A stretch of 64,000 nucleotides of DNA from Amycolatopsis nivea. Lineage in GTDB: Bacteria > Actinomycetota > Actinomycetes > Mycobacteriales > Pseudonocardiaceae. The stretch covers positions 26,347-90,346 of the forward strand of contig NZ_SDLT01000021.1 in assembly GCF_004522235.1 (NCBI RefSeq). The letters run 5' to 3'. The position numbers and the translations under genes were made by a program. The notes below the pieces were generated by a model. It was given only the letters and a program-made list of their open reading frames with translations, had not been told where the DNA came from and searched no databases. Positions 16,944-25,101 of this stretch are shown piece after piece (within the stretch, counting starts at the first letter, position 1; each line of letters opens with the position of its first letter).

Positions 16944-19047
16944 CCCGCGCGTAGTTCGCGCCGTACACGACGCTGCCGCCCTTCTTGCTCTTGCCCGCCT
17001 TGCGCAGTCGCATGCTCATCGGCCGTTCGAGCACGCGCGCGCCTTGCGCGGTCGCGCCCAGCAGCAGTTCCGACGACTGGTACTGCGGTTCGTTGAGCGG
17101 GATCGCGCACGCCAGTTCCGCGCGCAGCGAACGGAATCCGAACGACGTGTCGGTGATCCGCCGCCAGGTGAGCACAGACGCGAGCCACGCGAACACGCGC
17201 ACGCCGATCCAGCGCATCCGGCTGTCGGCCTCTTCGTGGCCCAAACGCCGGGAGCCGGTCACGAAATCGGCAGTGCCGTCCAGCAGCGGTGCGAGCAACT
17301 CGGCCATTTCGCTGTTGTCGTACTGACCGTCGCCGTCGGTGGTGACGATGTACTTCGCGCCGTTCTCGGCCGCAAGGTGGTACCCGAGGCGTAGCGCGGC
17401 GCCCTGGCCGCGGTTAGTCGGCGCGACGCACACGTACGCGCCATGGTCTTCCGCGATGGCCGCAGTGTTGTCCGTACCGCCGTCTACGACCACCAGGACG
17501 TCTACCGGCAGCCCGAGACATTCGTCCGGCATCTTCTCCAGCACTTGTCCGATGCCGCCGGCTTCGTTGTACGCGGCGATCACTACGGTCAGTTCGGACA
17601 GCTTCGCGCCGGGATGCCGGTCGTGGAAGTCCTTGATCGCGCCTTCGTCGACAGAGTCGGGATAACTGCCGAGACGGCGACGGCTCGCCACAGTGAGCGT
17701 CGTGAACCCGAGCGCACCCGCGACTGGCAACAGCACGAGCGCGGGAAGCTGGTAGCGCCAGGAAAACTCGAACACCGCGGACCCGAACAGCAGGAACAAC
17801 CCAGTGCCCGCAGCGAACAACGCCCCGCTGCGCGCAGGGTGCCGGGGTTTCTTGCGCCGCAGCACGGTCAGCAGGCCGAGCAGCGCGAAGAACCCGAGCA
17901 CCGCGCCGGGCACGAACCCGCCGTTGATCTGGTAGTCGCGCAGGAACGCCGCGATCGGCTCGTTGACCTGGGGATCCGTGCTGTCGTACTGCTGGGTGAC
18001 CGCCTTGACCGCGGCGGGATCGGCGAACTCCGGATAGGTCAGCTGGAACTGCCACCGGTCGATCGGCACGTCGGTGGGCGCGGTGTAGCGGGTGAACTGG
18101 AAGCTCTTCCCGAAGTCGCCGAGGATCGACGTCGCGACGTCCCACCACTGCGCTTTCAGCGCGGTCATCGCGAATTCGTGCGCCAGCACGCCCTTGTCCG
18201 CGCCGGGCGGCAGCGGGCCGGGCCACGCCGGGTCGAGGTCGGCGTGCGTGTAGTTGTCGACCAGCCGGTTCTCGACCGGTTCGGTGGGACAGAACTGCCG
18301 CACGACCGGGTCGAGCTGGAGTTTCGCGCAGTCCGCGACCGCGGCGGTCCGGCCGTAGAGCATGCTGCCGGACGGCCCGCTCAAGCCCCAGTTTCCGGTC
18401 TCCGCCTTGACTTTCGCCGCGTACGGGACCACCACGACGAGGATCGCGAGCAAGCCGACCCCGGCGTCGCGCCAGCCGCGCCACGAACGCCACGCGCTGC
18501 CCGCGGCGAGCACGTAGAGCAGGAACGGCACGGCGATCGTGACGCCGATCAGCCGCACCAGCACGCCGAACCCGACCACGAGCCCGGCCAGCGCGATCCG
18601 CCGCCAGTTCGGTTTTCCCTTGGCCAGCACCAGCCACAGCAGCCCGAACAGCAGTGCCTCGAACAGCACCTCGGCCATGATGTTCTGCTCGATCTGCACC
18701 TGGTAGGCGTCGAGCAGCAGGGGCGCGGCGGCCAGCGCGCCCACCCAGTTGCGCGCGCCGAGCCGCCGGGCCAGCGCGTAGATGCCGACCGCGATCGCCA
18801 GTCCGGCCAGGTGCTGCACGGCGGCGACGAACGACAGTCCGCCGACCGCGAGCAGCGGTTTCAGCAGCAGGTCGTAGCCGACCGGGTTGATCCCGTCGGC
18901 GCGCAGGCCCTGCAGATTGTCCAGGTAGCGGAAGGAATCGATGTACAGCAGCGCGGGCCGGTAGGCGATCCAGGACAGCACCCGCAGCGTGGTTCCCGCG
19001 GCGAGGAGCACCAGCAGGAACGCGTGGCGCCGGAGGAATCCGGTCAC
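16873..19047 (-). CDS. Fused GT-C membrane glycosyltransferase and GT2 (DPM-like) protein
   Basis: A 724-residue two-part protein. Residues 1 to about 480 form a multi-pass GT-C module with an early acidic loop (ALLYIDSFRYLDNLQG) typical of polyprenyl-phosphate-dependent transferases. Residues from about 490 form a cytosolic GT2 domain: LTVVIAAYNEAGGIGQVLEK, VVDGGTDNTAA, NRGQGAALRLGY, TTDGDGQYD. The fusion suggests that one half makes a polyprenyl-phospho-sugar and the other uses it outside. The GTG at 19047 overlaps the epimerase TGA (GTGA), so the start is taken there and not at 19086. GtrA, often the flipping partner, converges on its end. Confidence 0.82.
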   Translation of the reverse strand: MTGFLRRHAFLLVLLAAGTTLRVLSWIAYRPALLYIDSFRYLDNLQGLRADGINPVGYDLLLKPLLAVGGLSFVAAVQHLAGLAIAVGIYALARRLGARNWVGALAAAPLLLDAYQVQIEQNIMAEVLFEALLFGLLWLVLAKGKPNWRRIALAGLVVGFGVLVRLIGVTIAVPFLLYVLAAGSAWRSWRGWRDAGVGLLAILVVVVPYAAKVKAETGNWGLSGPSGSMLYGRTAAVADCAKLQLDPVVRQFCPTEPVENRLVDNYTHADLDPAWPGPLPPGADKGVLAHEFAMTALKAQWWDVATSILGDFGKSFQFTRYTAPTDVPIDRWQFQLTYPEFADPAAVKAVTQQYDSTDPQVNEPIAAFLRDYQINGGFVPGAVLGFFALLGLLTVLRRKKPRHPARSGALFAAGTGLFLLFGSAVFEFSWRYQLPALVLLPVAGALGFTTLTVASRRRLGSYPDSVDEGAIKDFHDRHPGAKLSELTVVIAAYNEAGGIGQVLEKMPDECLGLPVDVLVVVDGGTDNTAAIAEDHGAYVCVAPTNRGQGAALRLGYHLAAENGAKYIVTTDGDGQYDNSEMAELLAPLLDGTADFVTGSRRLGHEEADSRMRWIGVRVFAWLASVLTWRRITDTSFGFRSLRAELACAIPLNEPQYQSSELLLGATAQGARVLERPMSMRLRKAGKSKKGGSVVYGANYARVMTGTWWRGYVLRRGRKRTGRAS

Positions 19048-19988
19048 GGCGCCTCGGCCCGGTCCAGTCCGGAGAAGTACTTCCACGCGGTGGCGAGACC
19101 GTCGGCGAGGGTGATTTCCGGGCGGTAGCCGATGGTTTCCGCGCTCGCCGAGACGTCCACGACCACCGCCGGCATCTCCCCGGCGGGCGCGGGCACGTGC
19201 TCGATCGGCAACTCGGCCCCGGTCACCGCGCGCACGGTCTCGACCATTTCCAGCACGGACACCGAACGTCCGGCGCCGACGATCGCGCGACCGGTGTAGC
19301 CGCTTTCGTAAGCGAGCACGATCGCGCGCATGACGTCGTCTACATGCACGAGGTCGCGACGTTGCTCGCCGGTGCCGTACACCCGCACGCCTTCATTATT
19401 CAACGCCGCGCGCATCATGCGCGGCACGAAGCTGTCTTTGTGCGACATGCCGGGCCCGTACACGTTGGTGAAGCGCAGCGCGCACGTCGTGATGCCGTAC
19501 GCGCCCGCGTAACCCGACAGCAGCATCTCGCAGGCCGCTTTCGTGGCACCGTATGGCGTAAGCGGCTTCGTGGGCAGGTCGACCGTGATGGTGTTAGTGC
19601 CGACATCGCCGATCACTGCGTTCGTGGACGCGAGAATGAAGCGCGGCACCTCGCGTACGCGACACAGTTCGAGAAGTTCTTGTGTCACCGCAACGTTCTC
19701 CGCGTACGTGTCGCGCGGCAGCTCTACGGACTTCAGCACGGACGTCAGCGCAGCAAGGTGCACGATCCCGCCGACGCCTGCCTCGACAGCTGCTTCGCGC
19801 GTTTCGGCGGCACGCAGATCTCCGACGACGACGCGCACTCCCTCGTCCGTCGTCTCGTAGCGCACGCGGTCCACGACAGTGACCGGATAGCCGCGCTCAC
19901 GGAACTCGCGCACGACAGCGCGGCCGATGAAACCGCTGCCGCCGGTGACGACGACGGGTGTCCTTTCGGGACTGTGGGGGAGTGTCAT
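19044..19988 (-). CDS. NAD-dependent epimerase, UDP-glucose 4-epimerase-like
   Basis: A 314-residue extended SDR. It has the NAD motif TGGSGFIGR near residue 15, the substrate-side S/T region LASTNAV, the catalytic YGATK and FTNVYGPGMSHKDSFVPRMM. It resembles WcaG/GalE-type UDP-sugar epimerases; the exact sugar is not determinable. The ATG at 19988 is used; a TTG at 19997 is also in frame, close behind a GGAGGT. It is the first gene of a two-gene unit with the glycosyltransferase (4-bp overlap), so it probably supplies its UDP-sugar. Confidence 0.82.
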   Translation of the reverse strand: MTLPHSPERTPVVVTGGSGFIGRAVVREFRERGYPVTVVDRVRYETTDEGVRVVVGDLRAAETREAAVEAGVGGIVHLAALTSVLKSVELPRDTYAENVAVTQELLELCRVREVPRFILASTNAVIGDVGTNTITVDLPTKPLTPYGATKAACEMLLSGYAGAYGITTCALRFTNVYGPGMSHKDSFVPRMMRAALNNEGVRVYGTGEQRRDLVHVDDVMRAIVLAYESGYTGRAIVGAGRSVSVLEMVETVRAVTGAELPIEHVPAPAGEMPAVVVDVSASAETIGYRPEITLADGLATAWKYFSGLDRAEAP

Positions 19989-20094
19989 GGCGCACAACCT
20001 ACCTCCGCAGTCTGTGCGTCACTTGTGCGTCCCTCGCCCGCGCGAGCGCGGGACCGCGTGCGGGCACCCCCAGCGACCGCACGCGGATCCCGGT

Positions 20095-20110
20095 GTTTAG
20101 TTTTCTAAAC
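20095..20110. promoter_or_regulatory. Perfect palindrome upstream of the XRE gene
   Basis: GTTTAG-TTTT-CTAAAC, an AT-rich perfect dyad in very GC-rich DNA, lies 102 bp before the XRE start and 106 bp before the divergent epimerase start. It is a likely operator for the XRE regulator (autoregulation), possibly acting on both directions. Confidence 0.6.
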
Positions 20111-20212
20111 GATGCGCGGGGCGAGTGTAGCCGGAACGGGACGGCTGGTGTCAAGTTTTCGGGACGGTTATGCTGGTCGCTGTTACGGAGACGGAACGGT
20201 GATGGGGGCGGC

Positions 20213-20656
20213 ATGGCCGAGCAGGCGGGGGAGCGCAGCTTCGCGGAACGTCTGGCGCACCTGATCGCGACCGTGCATCCGCCGGACCGCAAGCCCTACT
20301 CCTACCGCGAGATCGCCCAGGGCGTCGCGGACGTGACCGGCGTCAGCATGTCGGCCACGCACGTCCAGCAGCTCGCCGTGGGCGCGCGGCGCGACCCGAA
20401 GCGGTCGCACATCCAGGCGCTCGCGCGGTTCTTCGGCGTGCCGGTCACCTACTTCTTCGACGACGAGGTCGCCGGCCGGGTCGACGAGCAGGTCGCCGAC
20501 GTGGTCGCCTGGCGCGACACCCAGGCCCGCGACCTGGCGCAGCGCGCGATGCGGCTGTCCGAGCGCGACCGGCGGACCGTTTCCGCCCTGATGGACCAGC
20601 TCGGCAGCTACGCCGAGGGGCGCGACCGCACCCGGCGCGGACGCAAGCCGGAGTGA
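20213..20656 (+). CDS. XRE-family helix-turn-helix regulator
   Basis: A 147-residue DNA-binding protein. The HTH covers residues 8-80 (YSYREIAQGVADVTGVSMSATHVQQLAVGARRDPKRSHIQALARFFGV), with FFGVPVTYFFDD as the usual end of the domain. A helical dimerisation tail follows. The ATG at 20213 (MAEQAGERS) is chosen over a longer frame from 19958 because the latter reads through the palindrome and promoter region. The stop overlaps the next start (GTGA). It is the regulator half of an XRE/ImmA pair. Confidence 0.87.
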   Translation: MAEQAGERSFAERLAHLIATVHPPDRKPYSYREIAQGVADVTGVSMSATHVQQLAVGARRDPKRSHIQALARFFGVPVTYFFDDEVAGRVDEQVADVVAWRDTQARDLAQRAMRLSERDRRTVSALMDQLGSYAEGRDRTRRGRKPE

Positions 20657-21261
20657 GCCGGGCGGCTATGCTGGCGGCGGCCGGAGCGCCGGGGACCCCC
20701 TGGTGCACCAGGCTGGTCCAGCCGCCGATCGCCTCGGGAGGGGACATCGACCCGACCGTGCGAGCGCGCGCCCGCGACCGGGTGCGCGACCTGCTGCGGC
20801 ACGTGCCCGCCCCGCGGCCGTGGTCGATGAACGCGTGGATCGACCGGCTGGAACGGCACCGCGGCCGCGACATCGACCTGGTCGCGGTCGACTACGCGCC
20901 CGGCCAGCCCTCCGGCGCGTGGCAGCGGCACGACGACTTCGACCTCATCGCGTACGCGGCGGGCACGTCGTCGCTGCACCAGGACCACATCATCGCCCAC
21001 GAAATCGCGCACCTGCTGTGCGAGCACCGCGGCGAATGCGTGCTCACCGACGCCGAAGCGGCGACGCTCGCGCCGGATCTCAGCGCGCACCTGCTGTCGC
21101 ATCTGCTCACCCGCGTCACCACGAATTCCGACGAGTACGAAGCGGAGCTCATTGCCGTGTTCCTGATGAGCGCCGCCACCGAGAGCGGTGCGCAGCTGCG
21201 GCCAGGCGCTTCCGGCCCGGCAGCGGAGCGCGCGCGGCGCTTCGCGTCGCTGCTCGGGTAG
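20653..21261 (+). CDS. ImmA/IrrE-like zinc metallopeptidase (ParH-like)
   Basis: A 202-residue protein with a zinc-peptidase motif HEIAH at 116-120 in HIIAHEIAHLLCEHRG. A downstream acidic residue in SDEYEAELIA is a plausible third ligand. ImmA/IrrE proteases cleave or antagonise a partner XRE repressor, and here the XRE gene directly precedes and overlaps by 4 bp. In actinobacteria this protein is often annotated ParH or toxin component. The GTG at 20653 is set by the overlap. Confidence 0.8.
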   Translation: MSRAAMLAAAGAPGTPWCTRLVQPPIASGGDIDPTVRARARDRVRDLLRHVPAPRPWSMNAWIDRLERHRGRDIDLVAVDYAPGQPSGAWQRHDDFDLIAYAAGTSSLHQDHIIAHEIAHLLCEHRGECVLTDAEAATLAPDLSAHLLSHLLTRVTTNSDEYEAELIAVFLMSAATESGAQLRPGASGPAAERARRFASLLG

Positions 21262-21268
21262 TGCGCGG

Positions 21269-22351
21269 ATGATCGACGTTTTGTTCTTCGGCGTCGGCCT
21301 GCTCGCCGTCGCGGTCGGGATCTGGCGCGCGGTGCGAGCACGGCGGACCGGTGCTGGCGCGGGCCTCGCGACCAGCCTGATCGCCCTCGGCGTCGCGTTG
21401 TGCTTGCTCGCCGACAGTGCGCAGGCGATCGAGAGTCAGCTGTACCCGAGCCTGGGGCGGCTGCTGTCGAACCTCGCGACGATGGTGGCCGCGTACGGCA
21501 TTGAAGTGACTGTCGCGGAGATCGGTGGCGTGGCAGAGCGTCGGCGGCGCGCGCGGCTCGGGGCGTTGATTGTCGCGCTCGTCGTGCTCACTGCGTCGTT
21601 CTTCGCGACGCGCGGGCTTCCGACGGGCGTCGGGCTCTTCGACGAGCTGTACCGGTCGAATCCGACACTGGTCGTGTACATCGTCGTCTACACGCTGTAC
21701 CTGGGTTTGGCGGTGGCGGACATCGCCGTGGTGTCGGCCGGGGCGGTGCGCGCGGGTACGGGTGCGCTGCGGGCCGGGCTGGGCATCATGTTGCTGGCCT
21801 GTGTGTTCGCTTTCGCTTATCTGATCGGCAAGATCGTCGGCCTGATCGGTGATCTGACCACGGAGCATCCAGTCACGAAGCTGTGCCGCGGCGCGTTTTC
21901 GACGGTTCCGTGCACGCTCGCGGTCGGCTTCCCAGCGGTATCGGTGCTGCTGGTCGTGGTGGGGCTGACGGTGCCTGTGTTGCCCGCGGTGGGCCGGGCG
22001 GTGCGCGACGCGCGGACGCGGGCGGTGCTCCGGCCGCTGCGGGAGCACCTGGCTTCCCGGTACCCGGATGTCGTGCGGCTCGACGACGCGTCGGGGACCG
22101 GCCGGGAGCGGCTGCTGACGATGATGAGCGAGATCAACGACGGACTGCTGCTGTCCGGGGTCGGGCCTGAGTTGTCGCCGAGCGCGGCTGTGCGGGTGCT
22201 GCGCAGCTCTGAGCCGGTACTGGACCAGTCCGCGGAGCCGCCGGTGCAGCCGCAGGAGACCGCTTTCGCGGCTGAGGTGGCTCGGCTGCGGGCTATCGCG
22301 CAGGAGTTCCGAGCGGAGCCGACAGCCGGAGCTGCCAACCCTGCTCCGTGA
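21269..22351 (+). CDS. MAB_1171c-family membrane protein (DUF6545-type)
   Basis: A 360-residue integral membrane protein. About seven hydrophobic helices occupy residues 1-250 (for example VLFFGVGLLAVAVGIW and TLVVYIVVYTLYLGLAVADI), followed by a cytosolic tail of about 110 residues (PLREHLASRYPDVVRLDD). It belongs to the MAB_1171c 'putative transporter' group, whose genes commonly follow an XRE-ImmA pair in actinobacteria. The ATG at 21269 is 7 bp after the protease stop. The role may be a membrane sensor or output of the XRE/ImmA switch, which is inference. Its 3' end overlaps the converging 2H phosphoesterase gene by 59 bp. Confidence 0.78.
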   Translation: MIDVLFFGVGLLAVAVGIWRAVRARRTGAGAGLATSLIALGVALCLLADSAQAIESQLYPSLGRLLSNLATMVAAYGIEVTVAEIGGVAERRRRARLGALIVALVVLTASFFATRGLPTGVGLFDELYRSNPTLVVYIVVYTLYLGLAVADIAVVSAGAVRAGTGALRAGLGIMLLACVFAFAYLIGKIVGLIGDLTTEHPVTKLCRGAFSTVPCTLAVGFPAVSVLLVVVGLTVPVLPAVGRAVRDARTRAVLRPLREHLASRYPDVVRLDDASGTGRERLLTMMSEINDGLLLSGVGPELSPSAAVRVLRSSEPVLDQSAEPPVQPQETAFAAEVARLRAIAQEFRAEPTAGAANPAP

Positions 22352-22814
22352 GCACGACGAGGTGCAGCATGTCCGCCCGGGCGGTGAGCGGCAGTGCTGC
22401 TCGGGCGCGTTCGGCGACCTCGGCGCGCTGATCGTCGGTGCCGCCGAGGGCGATCGTCAGGTGCGCTGGCGGGTGCGCTCCGAAGCGTCCGCCGTACGGG
22501 GGCACGTCGGGCCAGTGATCGCACACGGCGTCGGCGAGGGGCTGGAGTGCCGGGGCGGCCGCTGCGACGAATCCGGGTGCGAGGACGAGGTCGGTGAGCT
22601 GCACATCCGTTACGGGGAAGCTCGCGGCGAGGTGTGTGACGTCGGCGTCGGTCTGTTCGGTGAGCCTTTCGGCGGGCAGGAACGGGTACAGCGCCGTGAC
22701 GTGCGGCGGAAGACCGGGACGGACGAGTCCGGGGTCGACGGCCGCGGCGGTTTCGAGCAGGACGGCGGCGGACGGGAGCGTGACGACGAGCGCGCTGGTT
22801 CCGGGCGTGGGCAC
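22293..22814 (-). CDS. 2'-5' RNA ligase-family (2H phosphoesterase) protein
   Basis: A 173-residue protein with two HxT motifs, HVT (38-40) and HLT (118-120), spaced as in the 2H phosphoesterase fold. These enzymes act on 2',3'-cyclic or 2'-5' RNA phosphodiester bonds. The GTG at 22814 (VPTPGTSALVVTLP) places the first strand at the N-terminus; a longer frame up to 23012 adds basic, non-family residues. Its last 59 bp overlap the converging membrane-protein gene. Confidence 0.78.
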   Translation of the reverse strand: MPTPGTSALVVTLPSAAVLLETAAAVDPGLVRPGLPPHVTALYPFLPAERLTEQTDADVTHLAASFPVTDVQLTDLVLAPGFVAAAAPALQPLADAVCDHWPDVPPYGGRFGAHPPAHLTIALGGTDDQRAEVAERARAALPLTARADMLHLVVLTEQGWQLRLSAPLGTPAR

Positions 22815-22987
22815 GGCCCCGATCCTGCCGGACCGCCCGCGCCGTCGCACCGCAAGGGCCCCGCTTCCCGGCGTAAAGGAAAGGCAACCCTTTCTTTTCT
22901 GCTTCTTCCGGTGAATTCCGCTTAACCGAACCCTAAGTCTTCCCCAAGTCCGCCGACGGCGATTCCCGGCGGTCCTACACTCGGTGG

Positions 22988-23149
22988 ATGAAGATCGTCC
23001 TATGGACCGCATTGTGCGGATTGTGCGCCGTCACCGGCCACGTGCTCCTGGGCGTCGTGGCAGGTTTCCTTCTGCTGGCTTGTGTTCCGCGCCGTCCCGC
23101 CCCGGGCCGGCCGGCACCCGAAAGAGAATTGATCAGCTCCCGCGGCTGA
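22988..23149 (+). CDS. Small hydrophobic protein (53 aa), hypothetical
   Basis: ATG at 22988 to TGA at 23149. The peptide starts MKIVLWTALCGLCAV, continues with a second hydrophobic run (VLLGVVAGFLLLACV) and ends in a basic, Pro-rich tail. It could be a small single- or double-span membrane protein or a lipoprotein-like peptide. The Shine-Dalgarno is weak (GGTGG). No family is recognised, and it is supported only by its hydrophobic pattern in an otherwise unassigned gap before the hydrolase. Confidence 0.45.
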   Translation: MKIVLWTALCGLCAVTGHVLLGVVAGFLLLACVPRRPAPGRPAPERELISSRG

Positions 23150-23271
23150 CTTTCCGGAGAATTCCCCCGGAATTGCCGCCCGGCGGCCGGCGCCGCCTCC
23201 TCCCGGCCGCCGGAGTCCCGGAATTGTCGGTGCCGTGCGGTACAACGGTGGCCGGCGAACAGGGAGGGAAC

Positions 23272-24072
23272 ATGCATTACGTCGAACACGGTTCCGGCAC
23301 GCCGGTGCTGGCCGTCCACGGCTGGATGCCGGACCACCGCCTGATGACCGGCTGCCTCGAGCCGGTCTTCGCGCGGCGGCCCGGATTCCGGCGGATCTAC
23401 CCGGATCTGCCCGGCATGGGCGAGTCGCCCGCCGGGTCCGCGCGCGGGTCGGACGACCTGGTGGCGGGGCTGGCGGACCTGGTGGACGACCTGATCGGGA
23501 ACGAGCCGTTCCTGCTGGTCGGCGAGTCGTACGGCGGCTATCTGGCGCGCGGGCTCACGCGGGCGCGGCCCGAGCAGGTCGCGGGGCTGGCGCTGGTGTG
23601 CCCCGTCGGCCGCCCGGTGCCGGTGCTGGAGCGGGACGTGCCGGAGCACGAGGTGCTGCGCGCCGACCCGGACCTGCTGGCGAGTCTCGATCCGGTGGAG
23701 GCGGCGGAGTACGGGGAGATGGCGGTGGTCCAGTCCGAGGAGACGCTGGCGCGCTTCCGCGCGGACGTCGCGCCTGGTCTGGCGGCCGCTGACCGGGCCG
23801 CGCTGCAGCGGATGCTGACGGGCTGGAAGCTGTCGGTCGATCCGGAAAGCGGTCCGGTGTACCGGAAACCGTCGCTGATCGTGTGCGGTCGGCAGGACGC
23901 GTCTACGGGATTCGCTGAGTTGTACGGATTGCTGGGGCACTATCCGCGGGCGAGTTACGCGGTGCTCGACCGGGCGGGGCACAACCTGCAGTTCGAGCAG
24001 CCGGTGTTGTTCGAGGCGCTGATGGACGAATGGCTGGACCGGGTCGAGGAGGGGAGTGGTGCGGTGACGTGA
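23272..24072 (+). CDS. Alpha/beta hydrolase
   Basis: A 266-residue alpha/beta-hydrolase-fold enzyme. It has the oxyanion-region HGWMPDHR near residue 16, nucleophile elbow GESYGG with S86, probable acid Asp in CGRQDAS (about 208) and His in RAGHNLQFE (about 237). The length is that of simple esterases, lactonases and C-C hydrolases; the substrate is unknown. The ATG at 23272 follows GGGAGGGA by 3-4 nt; a longer upstream frame is not family-like. It is transcribed alone before a repeat-rich gap. Confidence 0.82.
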   Translation: MHYVEHGSGTPVLAVHGWMPDHRLMTGCLEPVFARRPGFRRIYPDLPGMGESPAGSARGSDDLVAGLADLVDDLIGNEPFLLVGESYGGYLARGLTRARPEQVAGLALVCPVGRPVPVLERDVPEHEVLRADPDLLASLDPVEAAEYGEMAVVQSEETLARFRADVAPGLAAADRAALQRMLTGWKLSVDPESGPVYRKPSLIVCGRQDASTGFAELYGLLGHYPRASYAVLDRAGHNLQFEQPVLFEALMDEWLDRVEEGSGAVT

Positions 24073-25101
24073 GGGTGGGTGGGGTGCTTGCTGGCTGAGG
24101 GGCCCGGCTGTTCCTGTGGCGGCGGTGCTGCGGCGTGTGGTGCGCGGTTTAGCGTGGTGCTAGGTCGGTGCCGGGCGTGGCGACTTGCTGAGCGCTGGGT
24201 GGTGGCGCGCGGTCGGGTGCTGCTCGGCTTTTTCCTGCGCAAGGTTGTGCCGTTGCGTCACGTGGTGCGCGGTGTGGTGTGGTGCGCCGGGGGTGGCGAG
24301 TCGCTGCGTGCTGGGCGGTGGTCGGGTGCTGTTCGCGGCGTGCTGGGCGGTGGTCGGGTGCTGTTCGCGGTGTGGTGAGCGATGTTGCGTCGTGGCGGTG
24401 CGCGGTTCGTGTGGTGCCGGGCGAGTCGCTTTGCGGTGGCGGGTGGTCGGGTGCGGCTCGGCTGTTCCCGGGTGCGGCGGGCGGTGCTGCGTTGCGTGGT
24501 GCGCGGCGTGGTGTGGTGCCGGGTTGGTGCGCGGGCGTGGCGAGTCGCTGCGTGCTGGGCGGTGGTCGGGTGCTGTTCGCGGCGTGCTGGGCGGTGGTCG
24601 GGTGCTGTTCGCGGTGTGATGGGCGGTGCTGCGTCGTGCGGTGCGTGGGTTCGTGTGGTGCCGGGCGAGTCGCTGTGCGTTGGCGGGTGTTCAGGTGCGG
24701 CTCGGCTTTCCCGGTTCGGCAAGTGGTCCTGCGTCGTGCGGTGCGCGGTTTGCTGGGGCCCTCGGGCGATGCTGCATGAGCCGAGCTGCCGTGCGCGGCT
24801 CGCTGTGCGACGGCAGTCAGCTGCTCTGCTGTTCCGCGCGCGGAATGTCGTCCTGCGTCGCGTGACGCGGGTCGATGTGGTGCTGGGTCGGTGCCGGGCG
24901 AAGCGAATCAGCGAATGTTCCGGTCCCGCTCCACGATCCGGTGCGTGGCAACCACTCTCGCCCGTCGTCGGCCGGATGCGCGGCTCAACGCGGCGATCCC
25001 TAGCAGCCGAGGCGAGTCGCCCAGTGTTCACCGCAGCGTCGTTGAAGGGGGTGGCTTCGAGGGCTAGCGTCGGCGCGACTTCATTGCTGCGGAGGTAAGC
25101 C
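24073..25101. other. 1-kb gap with G/T-rich strand and internal repeats
   Basis: No convincing gene. The plus strand is strikingly rich in G and T (runs such as GTGGTGTGGTGCCGGG), and frames on either strand give low-complexity Arg/Val/Trp/Cys or Arg/Pro/His/Thr peptides. An 81-bp direct repeat is present (see separate entry). The last 150 bp before 25102 are ordinary GC-rich DNA that should carry the promoter of the PHP-domain gene. Confidence 0.7.
24294..24618 (+). repeat. 81-bp exact direct repeat, 244 bp apart, with an inner 32-bp tandem
   Basis: Bases 24294-24374 are identical to 24538-24618. Each copy contains two tandem 32-bp units (first pair starting at 24306 and 24338) beginning GCGTGCTGGGCGGTGGTCGG. 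Flanking sequence is also related but shifted by a 10-bp indel. The nested structure points to successive slippage duplications. Confidence 0.85.

Noticed and set aside
19989..20212. N-terminal extension of the XRE gene from 19958
   Set aside because: The extension runs through the palindrome and the divergent promoter and has no family-like residues; the ATG at 20213 fits better.
20653..22351. Classical toxin-antitoxin module
   Set aside because: The XRE/ImmA pair resembles one in layout, but the third membrane gene and the HExxH protease fit a regulated-proteolysis switch; no toxin fold is visible.
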